Positions 53,076 to 61,229 are shown, counted from the stretch's first letter. The stretch is 64,000 nt of DNA from Sphaerotilus microaerophilus (GCF_023734135.1 NZ_AP025730.1:1116001-1180000); one strand, 5' to 3'. Program-made: numbers and translations. The notes: generated by a model from the letters alone, not told the origin.

Positions 53076-54185
53076 TTAACGAATGGTCAAGACGTCGCCC
53101 CGTGTCGGGGAGCCAGGCGTCATGTCCCACGCGCGGATGACAGGTACGAACTTGTCGGTGAGGATGCGGGTCTCGGCGATGGAGCCGTCTTCGCGTTCGG
53201 TGAATTCCCGCTGGAGCGTCTTGTCCTTGTGGGTGTCACCTTTGACGACGAGCACGCGCCCCGTCTTGGAGCGCACAACCCCCGAGATCGCGCCTGCGGC
53301 CAGAGCCAGGGCGAGATGCCAGTGGGACAAGGCCCGCGCCGGTGGACGCAGCGACTGCTGCGCGGCCCCCAGGTGCGTGTCCCGCGACGGCCAGAGGCCT
53401 TGCAGCCTGCCAACCTCGTCGGCGAACTGCTTGGGCTCCATCGTCACGCGGAAGAAATGCTCCGGCTCGGCCGGACTGGCGGGGACGATGTACGGCAGGA
53501 ACGGCCATTCGCTCGGCAGTTCGTCGGCTTCGATCTCGCCTTGCCCAACCTGCAGCAGCAGATTGCGCACGGCCTTGACGCCATCCGAGGCCTGCTCGCG
53601 CTGGCGCACCCGCCGGCCGAAGATCACCACTTGCTTGAACTGCGTCTCCACCGCTCGGTAGATGCGCAGGTCGGTGTAGTGGCGCGTCAGCCAGCCGACC
53701 AGCTCCGCGTCGAGCACGTAGCCGGGGACGATGAAGACCAGCACGCCGCCGTATTGCAGCAACGACAAACTGCGCTGGTAGAACAGTTTTTCGAGGCGGG
53801 CACGACCCTGGCCCTGATAGCCGATGTTGCCGTTGACGTCCTTGGACAGGTCGCCATACGGCGGGTTGAGCCAGAGCAGTCCGAACGACTGCTTGGAGAC
53901 CATCGTGTCCATCAGGTCCGCGTGCAGGCAGTGATCGACCAGGCCGCGGGCATGGCGTGCCCGCTCCGCGTCGAACTCGACGGCGAACGCCTTGGCCTGC
54001 TCGCGCCCGAGGGCGTGGGCGGCTTCGGCGATCGCCACGCCTTCGCCGGCGCAGGGATCGAGGATGCACATCGGCCCGTCGCTGGGCATCAGTGCGTTGA
54101 GGGCTCTTTCGAGCGTGGGTTCATCAGTCGGGAAATACCCGTTCTTCACGAAATTGCGGGCAAGCCGCGGGAACATGAGGGCCAT
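53076..54185 (-). CDS. DNA methyltransferase-like protein (DUF6094 type)
   Basis: A 369-residue protein with an S-adenosylmethionine-binding motif ILDPCAGEGVAI (about residue 40) and an amino-methyltransferase motif LWLNPPYGD (about 108), the hallmarks of N6-adenine/N4-cytosine methyltransferases. No recognition domain or restriction partner is apparent, so it may be an orphan or anti-restriction enzyme. The C-terminal 150 residues are unrecognised. ATG 54185 follows AGGAG. Confidence 0.8.
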   Translation of the reverse strand: MALMFPRLARNFVKNGYFPTDEPTLERALNALMPSDGPMCILDPCAGEGVAIAEAAHALGREQAKAFAVEFDAERARHARGLVDHCLHADLMDTMVSKQSFGLLWLNPPYGDLSKDVNGNIGYQGQGRARLEKLFYQRSLSLLQYGGVLVFIVPGYVLDAELVGWLTRHYTDLRIYRAVETQFKQVVIFGRRVRQREQASDGVKAVRNLLLQVGQGEIEADELPSEWPFLPYIVPASPAEPEHFFRVTMEPKQFADEVGRLQGLWPSRDTHLGAAQQSLRPPARALSHWHLALALAAGAISGVVRSKTGRVLVVKGDTHKDKTLQREFTEREDGSIAETRILTDKFVPVIRAWDMTPGSPTRGDVLTIR

Positions 54186-54249
54186 GGAAGTCTCCTGGTT
54201 GGCGGGGATGAAAGACGGAAGCACGCCAAGGCGTGCCTCCGAGGGTGGG

Positions 54250-54900
54250 TCAGGCCGCTACCACTTCCGGCGTCCAGATCTTGGCCGGGTATGGATAGGC
54301 GGTGAGCACGTCACTGCGGATCAGAGAGCCCAGCGCCAGGGTCAGCGTCGGCACGTCGATGGCGAGCCGATGGCCTTCCAGCGGCCCGAGGGCGAACGGA
54401 AGGCGGCCCAGCATCTCGCGGCTTTGCAGCAGTTCCAGCACGGTCTCGCGCCAGTGGTCGAGCAGCGGCAACGGGCACGTGTCCCGTACCAGCGTCCACA
54501 GGCGGTCGAGCCGGTGGGCGCTGTCGCGTGGCAGCAATGCCAGCGCGCTGGCGTTGGCCTTGTCGGGCTTGACGCAGCGCCGGTCGAACAGCCACACGTT
54601 GGACAGCGAACCGAACAGCGTTCGCCGGTAGGCGCGCGTGATGCGCTTTTCCAGGCGATCGACGTTGCCGATGAACACCGGGACGCTGCCGCCTTGGTCG
54701 GTGATGACGTGAAACTGGTCCAGTCCCTGCTCGTCGCGCCCGAGGGTCAGGCGAGCGAGGAACTGCTGGACGGCGGTGTCCCGCGCCCAGATCGACAGGA
54801 AGATCAGGTTGCCCTGGTCGTCGCCGACGCAGGCGTCGGCCATCACATCCGGGCATTCGTCGATGCGGTACAGCGTGGTGGAAGAAGTGTGTGCGGGCAT
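54250..54900 (-). CDS. Conserved ICE hypothetical protein
   Basis: A 216-residue soluble protein without a recognisable domain. Notable blocks: LIFLSIWARDTAVQQFLARL, ITDQGGSVPVFIGN and RRTLFGSLSNVWLFDRRC. It lies 64 bases after the next gene's start region and is preceded by a GC-rich leader repeat (GGGGCAAGTGCTGCCCC, about 54942-54958). Role unknown. Confidence 0.75.
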   Translation of the reverse strand: MPAHTSSTTLYRIDECPDVMADACVGDDQGNLIFLSIWARDTAVQQFLARLTLGRDEQGLDQFHVITDQGGSVPVFIGNVDRLEKRITRAYRRTLFGSLSNVWLFDRRCVKPDKANASALALLPRDSAHRLDRLWTLVRDTCPLPLLDHWRETVLELLQSREMLGRLPFALGPLEGHRLAIDVPTLTLALGSLIRSDVLTAYPYPAKIWTPEVVAA

Positions 54901-54976
54901 GGTGGTGTCCTCGGATGAACGGGAACAGCACCGCCCGCTGGGGCAAGTGCTGCCCCTGGGGGTGGAAGAAAACCGC

Positions 54977-55237
54977 TCAGTCCGGCTCGAACTGCCGGGT
55001 GTGCGGGTTGAAGTGAAGCGCCTCGTCCACCGCGGTGATCGGCGTGAAGCCGTCCAGGTAGATGTTGTTGAGGTACTGGTCGCGGTAGGTCAGTGCCTGC
55101 CGCGCCTGTTCCTCGGTGAGGCCGTTGCTGATGAAGTACTCCAGCATCTCCTCGTCGGAGGACACTTCGTCGTTGGACAAACTCCCTTCAACGAGTGCCA
55201 GCAGCGAGGGGGAGAGCGCAGCCAGGATCAGGTCCAT
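54977..55237 (-). CDS. Small acidic ICE hypothetical protein
   Basis: An 86-residue acidic helical protein (SLLALVEGSLSNDEVSSDEE, then LTEEQARQALTYRDQYLNNI). The C-terminus ends NPHTRQFEPD. No family recognised. AGGAGG precedes the ATG, 16 bases from the previous gene's stop. Confidence 0.65.
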   Translation of the reverse strand: MDLILAALSPSLLALVEGSLSNDEVSSDEEMLEYFISNGLTEEQARQALTYRDQYLNNIYLDGFTPITAVDEALHFNPHTRQFEPD

Positions 55238-55253
55238 GTCGGTTCCTCCTGGC

Positions 55254-55661
55254 TCAGACCATCAGCGTTGCGGCGGGTGCCGTGACAGCCGTGGGTGTGC
55301 GTCGCCGAGCGTGGTAGGCGCGAACGCCTGCACGCCATTCGGCAGACTGCTCCGGTGCAAGGTCCAGATAGGACAGCGGGCACGAGTAGTAGTACGGGTG
55401 CATGGACTCGTCCAGCGGCTTGTAACCCCACTGGGCGCCGTTGCGTTCAAGCAGATCGCAGCGGATGTAGCGCAGGGACTGGCCGGGCGCAAGATCACGA
55501 TGCACGCCTTCGACTTTGGCGGTCATTTCGACCACGGACCACAGCACGTTGCCGCGCAGTGTGTGGGCGATGACCTTCGCGCTTGCGCGCTCGGTCTCTT
55601 GCGGTGCGGTCAGTTCCGCGATCAGCTCGGACCGCGATTGGTGAGAGAAATACCAGCCCAT
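55254..55661 (-). CDS. Small ICE hypothetical protein
   Basis: A 135-residue protein starting MGWYFSHQSRSELIAEL. The central part has YIRCDLLERNGAQWGYKPLD and YYYSCPLSYLDLAP, suggesting a compact mixed fold. ATG 55661 follows AGGAGG and a GC-rich leader hairpin. I recall similar proteins in ICEs but no function. Confidence 0.72.
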   Translation of the reverse strand: MGWYFSHQSRSELIAELTAPQETERASAKVIAHTLRGNVLWSVVEMTAKVEGVHRDLAPGQSLRYIRCDLLERNGAQWGYKPLDESMHPYYYSCPLSYLDLAPEQSAEWRAGVRAYHARRRTPTAVTAPAATLMV

Positions 55662-55685
55662 GAGAGGCCTCCTGAAAAAGTAGAG

Positions 55686-55719
55686 CCGGAGGCCTCCCCC
55701 GCGGGGAAGAACCCCCAGC
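55686..55719 (-). promoter_or_regulatory. Leader hairpin
   Basis: Minus-strand GGGGGUUCUUCCCC followed by GCGGGGGAGGCC can fold into a stem (CUUCCCC with GGGGGAG) directly before the ribosome binding site of the 55661 gene. Same layout as the leader at 56110-56143. Confidence 0.45.
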
Positions 55720-55763
55720 GAGTGGTGGAATGCCGCGTGTGCGGCGATCAAACCCAGTGCGGC

Positions 55764-56087
55764 CTATGAACCGCATCCGGCCGGGCAGCAGCCCAGTTCG
55801 ATGCCATGCGAGCAATAGCCGTTTGCGGCATTCCAGTCCTGGGTTTCCTGCCGTTCGGCAGGCGTTGCGTAATCCCATTCCTGAGCTGCGATTTCTAGCG
55901 CTTGAACGCGCTGGTCATCCGGCAATCGGCTGGCGTGCGTGTCGATCTCCGAACTGAAGAGCGTCACGTAGTGGTCGTAGGACAGGCCGCAGCCACGCTG
56001 GGCGTGTTCAGCAGCCGTCCTGCAAAGAGCCCGCCACACGGTTTCATCCAGCGTTGAACGGGGGGTATCGCAAGCGATGGTGGACAT
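55764..56087 (-). CDS. Small ICE protein with Cys-rich C-terminus
   Basis: A 107-residue protein. An internal block AAQEWDYATPAERQETQDWN precedes a tail CSHGIELGCCPAGCGS with four cysteines and a His, possibly metal-binding. Family not recognised. Ribosome binding site GGAGG. Confidence 0.68.
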   Translation of the reverse strand: MSTIACDTPRSTLDETVWRALCRTAAEHAQRGCGLSYDHYVTLFSSEIDTHASRLPDDQRVQALEIAAQEWDYATPAERQETQDWNAANGYCSHGIELGCCPAGCGS

Positions 56088-56109
56088 GATGAAGACCTCC
56101 AGAAGAAAG

Positions 56110-56143
56110 CCGGGGCCTCCCCCGCATGGGGAAGGAACCCCGG
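56110..56143 (-). promoter_or_regulatory. Leader hairpin (best two-tier example)
   Basis: Outer stem CCGGGG (56110-56115)/CCCCGG (56138-56143) encloses an inner stem CCTCCCCC/GGGGAAGG with loop GCAT. On the minus strand it sits about 20 bases before the ATG at 56087. Confidence 0.6.
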
Positions 56144-56181
56144 CGGGTGGATGAAGAACACCGCGGATGCGGCGTCTGCGA

Positions 56182-56871
56182 TCACGCAGGTTGCAGTTCG
56201 GCCTGGCGGCTCCATTCCTGCGTCTTGAAGTCCAGCGCGTAGCCCAGTTCGCCCAGGCGGGCGATCTGTGTGCGCAGGGCGCGGCGGTCGATGGTTGAAT
56301 CCAATTTCACGGACTCGCCCAGCGGCCACAGCAGGCCGAACAGCGCGGCGTCGCCGTCTTCGATGCTGCCAGGGGCAGCGGTCGCGGCGGGCGGTGGCGC
56401 ATCCACGCCGAAGGGCGTGGTATCGACCAGCGGGTCAGCGGACGCCTGTACGGGTGCAGGTTTGGCGGGCCTGGACGTTCTGGCGGGCTTGGCCGGCGTT
56501 GCCGCAGGCTGCGCCCCCAGCTCTTCATCGAGTGGATCGACGTCCTGGGTGGCGAAGCTGCGGGCTTCGTCGCGGCTCAGTTTGTCGATGCCGTTGAGCG
56601 TCATTCCGTCCAGGTTGGCGCGGATCTCGAACCGCATGCCGTCGCCGACCGGATAGGACTTCGGAAAGATGTAGCGGATGATGAATTCCCCGTCGTATTT
56701 TCCTTCGGGGTACTGCTCCAGCTCCGCATCCTTGACCGCGAACTTGCCGATGGGGGTGACAAGGCGGCCAACGGTGAACGGGCCGTTCTTGCCGCGTATG
56801 GTGCGCAGCGTGAGCTGGCCCGGAACAATGATGGGCGATACCGATTGCTCGGGCGCCGATGTGGTTGCCAT
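56182..56871 (-). CDS. DUF3275 family protein
   Basis: A 229-residue protein. The conserved N-terminal half (ITLRGKNGPF-like GQLTLRTIRGKNGPFTVGRL, then YPEGKYDGEFIIRYIFPKSY) is DUF3275. A Pro/Ala-rich linker with PAKPAR repeats (about 120-170) leads to a C-terminal domain with LFGLLWPLGESVKLDST. These proteins are typical ICE passengers of unknown role, probably nucleic-acid related. ATG 56871 follows AGGAG. Confidence 0.82.
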   Translation of the reverse strand: MATTSAPEQSVSPIIVPGQLTLRTIRGKNGPFTVGRLVTPIGKFAVKDAELEQYPEGKYDGEFIIRYIFPKSYPVGDGMRFEIRANLDGMTLNGIDKLSRDEARSFATQDVDPLDEELGAQPAATPAKPARTSRPAKPAPVQASADPLVDTTPFGVDAPPPAATAAPGSIEDGDAALFGLLWPLGESVKLDSTIDRRALRTQIARLGELGYALDFKTQEWSRQAELQPA

Positions 56872-56966
56872 GTTGGTTCTCCTGATGACGAATAGCGGGC
56901 CGCCGACGGCGCCCGGTGGATGAGAGGAAATGGACCTCACCCGAGCTGGGCGAGGTCCGCTTGGCA

Positions 56967-57794
56967 TCACGCCTTGAGCTGGCGCATGCCTTCGGCCAGC
57001 AGCCACAACGCCCGGTTCAGGCGCAGGTTCTGGTCGATTCCTTGCACCGGACGGGTGCGTTGATTGCGGCCATTGGCCGAGCGTCCATTCAGTCCCCCTT
57101 TGACGAGGTTCTCCTGGACGCGGTTGAAGACGGCCCACAGGTCGTTCTTGCGATCGTCCCAGCGCCTGGGCGCCAGAAGTTGGCTCTCCGTGACAGGGGT
57201 GGACTTGGCCGGGTCGTCGTACTTGAGTGCGAGCGCGGAATTCGCAAAGATTTCCGCTTCGCCCTCATCGAGGGTGATGGTGCGCATCGCATCGCGCGCG
57301 TCCTGCACGCGCTCGAAGCCTTCGAGAACCTCGTAGGCGCCTTCGATCACCTGGCTTGCCACGTCGCCCTTGTGAGGAACGCGGATGTCGGCGGTGGTGT
57401 CACCGCAGACCAGGCCGTTGTGGCAGACGAACCGGAACATGCCGGCAAGCATCTGGTAGCTGCTCGTGCCGTCGTGGCTGTTGAGCAGGATGATCTCGTT
57501 CGCCTCATCGCCGTTGATCTGGCTTGCATGGCGAAGTCGGATGAGATGCTTGGTGTACTCGCGCCGATCCTCGTTGCGCACGCGCGTCTGGCACACCATG
57601 AAGGGCTCGAAACCCTCCTGGCGCAACCTGGTCAGCACGACCGAGGTCGGTATGTAGGCATACCGATCGGACCGGCTCCCATGTGGAGCGTCGGCAAAGA
57701 TCGAGGGAACAACGGCACGAATACGGTCGTCCGAGAGTGGGCGATCGGAGCGCAGGATCGGGGATTGCGGAGCAAAACGGGATGCCAGAGACAT
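56967..57794 (-). CDS. DUF932 family protein
   Basis: A 275-residue DUF932 protein (phage/plasmid-like family), with IPTSVVLTRLRQEGFEPF, HLIRLRHASQ, EIILLNSHDGTSSYQM and FRFVCHNGLVCGD, followed by a helical C-terminus. The family is frequent on plasmids and ICEs; function is unknown. ATG 57794 follows AAGGAG; upstream codons in the frame belong to the leader. Confidence 0.87.
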   Translation of the reverse strand: MSLASRFAPQSPILRSDRPLSDDRIRAVVPSIFADAPHGSRSDRYAYIPTSVVLTRLRQEGFEPFMVCQTRVRNEDRREYTKHLIRLRHASQINGDEANEIILLNSHDGTSSYQMLAGMFRFVCHNGLVCGDTTADIRVPHKGDVASQVIEGAYEVLEGFERVQDARDAMRTITLDEGEAEIFANSALALKYDDPAKSTPVTESQLLAPRRWDDRKNDLWAVFNRVQENLVKGGLNGRSANGRNQRTRPVQGIDQNLRLNRALWLLAEGMRQLKA

Positions 57795-57922
57795 GGCTGA
57801 TCTCCTTTGAGAAATGCGGTAACCGCGCGGTCGTGTGACCACGCGGGACTCGGGGGATGAAAAGACGCAAGCACCTTTGGCGTCTTGGGGACGCGGCGGA
57901 TGCTGGGGAGGAGAAGCGACAA

Positions 57923-57938
57923 GGCCCCATGAGGGGCC
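57923..57938 (-). terminator. Weak hairpin after the DUF3577 gene
   Basis: GGCCCC-atga-GGGGCC lies just beyond the stop of the 57947 gene. The following minus-strand sequence (UUGUCGC) has only a short U content, so termination may be partial. Confidence 0.4.
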
Positions 57939-57946
57939 ATGCCGGA

Positions 57947-58876
57947 TCAAAACGAAGCGACCAAGGCCGGCTCCTGCTCCTCGACTTCACCCTCGGGCTC
58001 GCGCTCGGCGGACTCGACGGGTAGGTCGGAAACGGCGTCGGCGGCAGTGTCGATGGCGTTGTCGGCTTCGGGCGCGGGTGCGTCCTCCACCGTTGGCGCC
58101 TCGGCTTGCGCTTGGCTCATCGGATAGACCTGGGTGCCATCGATCTTGATCAGACCGATGTGGATCAGCGTCGACTCCAGGCTTGCGGCCGGTGCCCCAG
58201 CGTGCTCGCCCTTGGTACGGATGTACGGATCGATCTTCATATCGTTGAGACGGAAGGCGATCAGCACCTTGCGATCCCCTTCGATGGCCTGCACGCATCG
58301 GCGAACCAGATGCTCGGCCCCGGGGGTGGCGACGATCGTGTCGAAGTACCGATATTCCGGTTCATCGACAGGTCCGGCCAATGCGGCGATGGAGCACGAC
58401 AGGAACGGATCGCCATCCTTGGGGGTGACGTCCTTCGGACGGTTGAGGTAGCCGATGCCACGGGTAATCAGCTCATGCTGCTCGATTGAAGCCAGTTCGG
58501 CCCGCTCGATCGGCTCGGCCTTGAGCAGTCGCGCCTTGAGGGACGCGGCGGCCTTGCCCTGGTTTTCGCCCTTGTCGCGGATGTACGCATCGCCCCAGAG
58601 GTCGCCAAGGCGGAAGCGCACCAGCGGGCGCTGCTTGGGATCGTCAACGCCGATGTAGCGCTGAACGAGCTTCTTGGCCTCGGCACCCGAGACCTTGACA
58701 TCGAAGTAGCGGTAGCTGGGGTCCCTGGCGGGGCCGACCAATGCGGCGATGGTGCATGCCAGGAAGGGCTGCGCACGGCGGCCGCCCCTGACGGGCACTT
58801 CACGGACACGCTGGATGTAGCCGATGCCCGATGTGTGGAGGTCGAAATACGATTTCTCGTTGGACGTGGTGTTCAT
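57947..58876 (-). CDS. DUF3577/STY4534-family ICE protein with tandem domains
   Basis: A 309-residue protein made of two similar ~110-residue halves: SGIGYIQRVREVP...FLACTIAALVGPARDPSYRYFD and RGIGYLNRPKDVT...FLSCSIAALAGPVDEPEYRYFD, each ending with a YIRxKGE segment. STY4534-family proteins have been linked to ICE replication; single-strand binding is possible but unproven. The C-terminal 40 residues are very acidic, like SSB tails. ATG 58876 is chosen; the open frame beyond it (to 59143) is translation of the structured leader. Confidence 0.84.
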   Translation of the reverse strand: MNTTSNEKSYFDLHTSGIGYIQRVREVPVRGGRRAQPFLACTIAALVGPARDPSYRYFDVKVSGAEAKKLVQRYIGVDDPKQRPLVRFRLGDLWGDAYIRDKGENQGKAAASLKARLLKAEPIERAELASIEQHELITRGIGYLNRPKDVTPKDGDPFLSCSIAALAGPVDEPEYRYFDTIVATPGAEHLVRRCVQAIEGDRKVLIAFRLNDMKIDPYIRTKGEHAGAPAASLESTLIHIGLIKIDGTQVYPMSQAQAEAPTVEDAPAPEADNAIDTAADAVSDLPVESAEREPEGEVEEQEPALVASF

Positions 58877-58922
58877 GGTGAATCTCCATTGGGAAAAGCG
58901 GAGACACACCGAGCCCACGCAT

Positions 58923-58946
58923 GCGGGGAAAGGTGCGTAACCCCGC
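58923..58946 (-). promoter_or_regulatory. Leader hairpin before DUF3577
   Basis: GCGGGG (58923-58928) pairs with CCCCGC (58941-58946). It lies between element B2 and the ribosome binding site. Confidence 0.55.
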
Positions 58947-58966
58947 GGTGGGTTGATAAGGCGAAA

Positions 58967-59096
58967 GCATCCACCACCAGAGACTGGTGGCCGCTCGCGT
59001 ATGGATGCGGTGCGAGCTGGCTCGGTCACGCAGTGGAAACTGCGCCGCAACCTCGAAGACCGATGGTTGCCTGGCATGTCGCTGACAACGTCAGCA
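58967..59096 (-). ncRNA. Pseudoknotted structured element, copy B2
   Basis: GCATCC (58967-58972) pairs with GGATGC (59003-59008); GCTCGC (58993-58998) pairs with GCGAGC (59012-59017), interleaved. Inserted hairpin CCACCA/TGGTGG (58974-58990). Three further hairpins: CGCAGT-GGAA-ACTGCG (59029-59044), GCAACC/GGTTGC (59047-59070) and GCTGAC/GTCAGC (59081-59095). Helix sequences differ from B1 yet pairing is kept. Confidence 0.72.
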
Positions 59097-59189
59097 GGCA
59101 TGGGGTCAGCATGGGCGGCCCTTGCGCGCGCGGCAGCAATCAATTGGCATCCGGGTGTTTCCCTTTGTCCACGCAGCCCGGTTCAGCGC

Positions 59190-59215
59190 AAAAGAAAGCC
59201 CCCGGTGCGGGGGCT
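59190..59215 (-). terminator. Intrinsic terminator
   Basis: Minus-strand AGCCCCC-gcacc-GGGGGCU followed by UUCUUUU. It closes the transcript of the 59242 gene just upstream of element B2. Confidence 0.88.
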
Positions 59216-59241
59216 GCGAGGGGCGAGCGTCAGTTGCCGCT

Positions 59242-59595
59242 CTATGCGGGAGGAACCACCTCCAGTGACAAATGTGTGGCGGTGGCCGACAGCATCAGGT
59301 CGTCTGCGGTGTGCAGAATGCGCGTGAATACGCCGTCCTTCGGGTCGAAGTACTCCGCGAAGTCGTCGCCGCCCAGTTCGGCGCGCGCCAGTTCCCACCA
59401 GTCGTCGAACGGGTCGGTATCCGGGTTGCAGCCGACGGCATAGGCCAGCAGCTTCACACGCCCATCCGGGCGTCGCTCTCCCTGCTCGGCGAGGAAGTAC
59501 ACGCCCTGGTCCTTGACCAGGATGACGCGGCATTGACCAGCGATCGCCTCGGTCAGCACAGGCCGCAGGTCGGAGCCTTTGAATCGCAGTGACAT
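59242..59595 (-). CDS. Small ICE hypothetical protein
   Basis: A 117-residue protein (MSLRFKGSDLRPVLTEAI) with GQCRVILVKDQGVYFLAE, LLAYAVGCNPDTDPFDDWW and an acidic ELGGDDFAEYFDP stretch. I recall similar proteins encoded near DUF3577 genes in ICEs; no function is known. AGGAGA precedes the ATG at 59595. Confidence 0.72.
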   Translation of the reverse strand: MSLRFKGSDLRPVLTEAIAGQCRVILVKDQGVYFLAEQGERRPDGRVKLLAYAVGCNPDTDPFDDWWELARAELGGDDFAEYFDPKDGVFTRILHTADDLMLSATATHLSLEVVPPA

Positions 59596-59737
59596 GGTTG
59601 AAATCTCCTGTGTGGAATAGAGAAAAGGCCCTCCACCCGGATGGATAGAGAGCCTGTGGGGCACATGGCCAATGGGCTGAAACGACGTGAGGGAGCCTCG
59701 TGTCAGCCGAAGAACCCCCAGGATTCGGTTCCCAGGG

Positions 59738-60565
59738 TCATGCCGGTACCGCCTGGCGCTGCCGGGTAGCCTTGGCGTCGATCACGCTCACATCGATCAC
59801 GCTCACATCGATCAGGCGCCAACGTCCGTCGTCGACGAGTCGCTCCAGCACTTCGCCGAGCATGTCGAAATACACCTCGTCATGCCGATCGAGCAAATCG
59901 CCGTCGCGGTGTAGCTCCACCACATAGGTGTCGCCGCCTCGCTCGTACAGCACCGTCACCCGGCCCTCGAACTTCGCGGTCGAGACCGTAAAGCTGATCG
60001 CAGGAGGTGTCTCGACGATCTTGGAAGGCTTGGGATCGACCCAGGTGAAGTCCCGGGCTCCCGCATCGACCAGCATGTGGGTGATGCGCCGGAAGCCATC
60101 GGGCGCCGGCATTTCCTCCAACTGCTGGATGAGCTGGCCCAGTTCCATGCACTGCGGCTCGGGGATGGGCAGCTTGGCCGGCGCAGAGCCGAGGATGTGC
60201 GTCTTGACGGTGTAGGGAACCCCGTCGGACGTCATCTCGGTGCGCTCTTCCGGGGTGTCCGCGCGCAGCCCATCGAAACGGCGCCGTGCGTAGGGTTGGA
60301 CATGCACCTTGGCACCTTCGTCGGGGACGGTGGTCACCAGCTTGGAATCGAGCACAGCGAATTCGCTGGGCTTGAGCTTGACGACGATGGCGTCGTCAGT
60401 GATTGCGACTACCTTCCCGTCGAAGGACTGGGGGTCGATGGCGAAGCCCCATGTCGAAGACTGCGGCTGATCGTCGAACACGCGGTACTTGAACGACCGC
60501 ACGTTGCGGGGCACGTGGCCTGCGACAAGCGAAGGCATCATGGATTTGATGAGGGAACGGTCCAT
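59738..60565 (-). CDS. Conserved ICE hypothetical protein, 275 residues
   Basis: Begins MDRSLIKSMMPSLVAGHVP. It has no recognisable domain; blocks include DGKVVAITDDAIVVKL, KVHVQPYARRRFDGLRAD and GELLQQLEEM-like helices. The C-terminus carries a short duplication, VSVIDVSVIDAK, from a 15-base tandem DNA repeat. ATG 60565 follows AGGAGA, behind a leader hairpin and element B3. A lone upstream ATG frame extension is leader sequence. Confidence 0.72.
   Translation of the reverse strand: MDRSLIKSMMPSLVAGHVPRNVRSFKYRVFDDQPQSSTWGFAIDPQSFDGKVVAITDDAIVVKLKPSEFAVLDSKLVTTVPDEGAKVHVQPYARRRFDGLRADTPEERTEMTSDGVPYTVKTHILGSAPAKLPIPEPQCMELGQLIQQLEEMPAPDGFRRITHMLVDAGARDFTWVDPKPSKIVETPPAISFTVSTAKFEGRVTVLYERGGDTYVVELHRDGDLLDRHDEVYFDMLGEVLERLVDDGRWRLIDVSVIDVSVIDAKATRQRQAVPA
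59778..59814. repeat. 15-bp tandem repeat, about 2.5 copies
   Basis: TCGATCACGCTCACA is repeated at 59778 and 59793 and begins a third time at 59808. In frame with the host gene, it adds five residues per copy (VSVID). Confidence 0.85.
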
Positions 60566-60588
60566 GGAGAATCTCCTTGAGAAAGAAA

Positions 60589-60624
60589 CAAGGGATTCCC
60601 CGCCCGCAAGGGAGAGGTCCCTTG
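60589..60624 (-). promoter_or_regulatory. Leader with two competing stems
   Basis: TCCCTTG (60618-60624) can pair with CAAGGGA at 60607-60613 or with an identical CAAGGGA at 60589-60595, so two exclusive hairpins are possible before the ribosome binding site of the 60565 gene. Confidence 0.5.
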
Positions 60625-60633
60625 TGGGTGGCG

Positions 60634-60736
60634 TGGATGGACGCGGTACGTCCGTGGAAAACATCGACCAGCACGGTTTCCCGTGCTTGCAGCCTTGAAG
60701 GTCTCGGCTGCCTGGGCATGTGTCGGCAACGCCGAC
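60634..60736 (-). ncRNA. Pseudoknotted structured element, copy B3 (partly degenerate)
   Basis: Hairpins GGACG/CGTCC (60639-60653), GCACGG-TTTC-CCGTGC (60671-60686), GCAGCC/GGCTGC (60689-60711) and GTCGGC/GCCGAC (60722-60736) match the family. The pseudoknot helices are weak here (GATG/CATC and TGG/CCA). Confidence 0.6.
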
Positions 60737-60824
60737 GAACATGGGGGAAGAATGGCCCGGGAGTAAGCGGCCCGCCCGCAGGAAACGGCACCCCGCCGTA
60801 CCCGCTTTACAGCGCTCCGGGCAA

Positions 60825-60847
60825 GAAAAAGCCCCTCGAAAGGGGCT
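60825..60847 (-). terminator. Intrinsic terminator
   Basis: Minus-strand AGCCCCU-UUCG-AGGGGCU followed by UUUUCUU, immediately after the stop of the 60855 gene and upstream of element B3. Confidence 0.9.
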
Positions 60848-60854
60848 GGAGATG

Positions 60855-61133
60855 TCAGGCTTCGTACACGAAGTAGTGTTCGCGCTGACGCGGGAAAAAC
60901 ACGTGCTTCCACGTGTCGCCGCTTGTGTTGCCACCGTCGAACACGACCATTTCGTAGTCGTCAATGTCGGTGTCCGCCAGATCGGCGCTGTCGATATGGC
61001 GCATGTGCAGCGTGCCGCTCATGCGCTCGAACACCAGAATCTGGCCGATGGCGTCGTTCTGGCTCATGGCGTTAACGCAGGCTCCAAGCTGATTCTCGAA
61101 GTCAGGCGTAGGCGAGATGAGATCGGGGAACAT
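60855..61133 (-). CDS. Small ICE hypothetical protein
   Basis: A 92-residue acidic protein (MFPDLISPTPDFENQLGACV) with ILVFERMSGTLHMRHIDSAD and an aromatic end (HVFFPRQREHYFVYEA). No family recognised. ATG 61133; a frame start at 61190 would add mostly leader codons. Confidence 0.68.
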   Translation of the reverse strand: MFPDLISPTPDFENQLGACVNAMSQNDAIGQILVFERMSGTLHMRHIDSADLADTDIDDYEMVVFDGGNTSGDTWKHVFFPRQREHYFVYEA

Positions 61134-61229
61134 GAGATTGCTCCTATGGAATTGAACCGGCCCAGCTCCTGGTGGGAGGCGGGCTGGCATGTGGGGGATA
61201 AAGGGGAAGGCTTGCGCGTCGCGCGTCTG

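Noticed and set aside
58877..59143. N-terminal extension of the DUF3577 protein up to 59143
   Set aside because: The extra codons translate the structured element and leader hairpin; a good ribosome binding site sits before ATG 58876.
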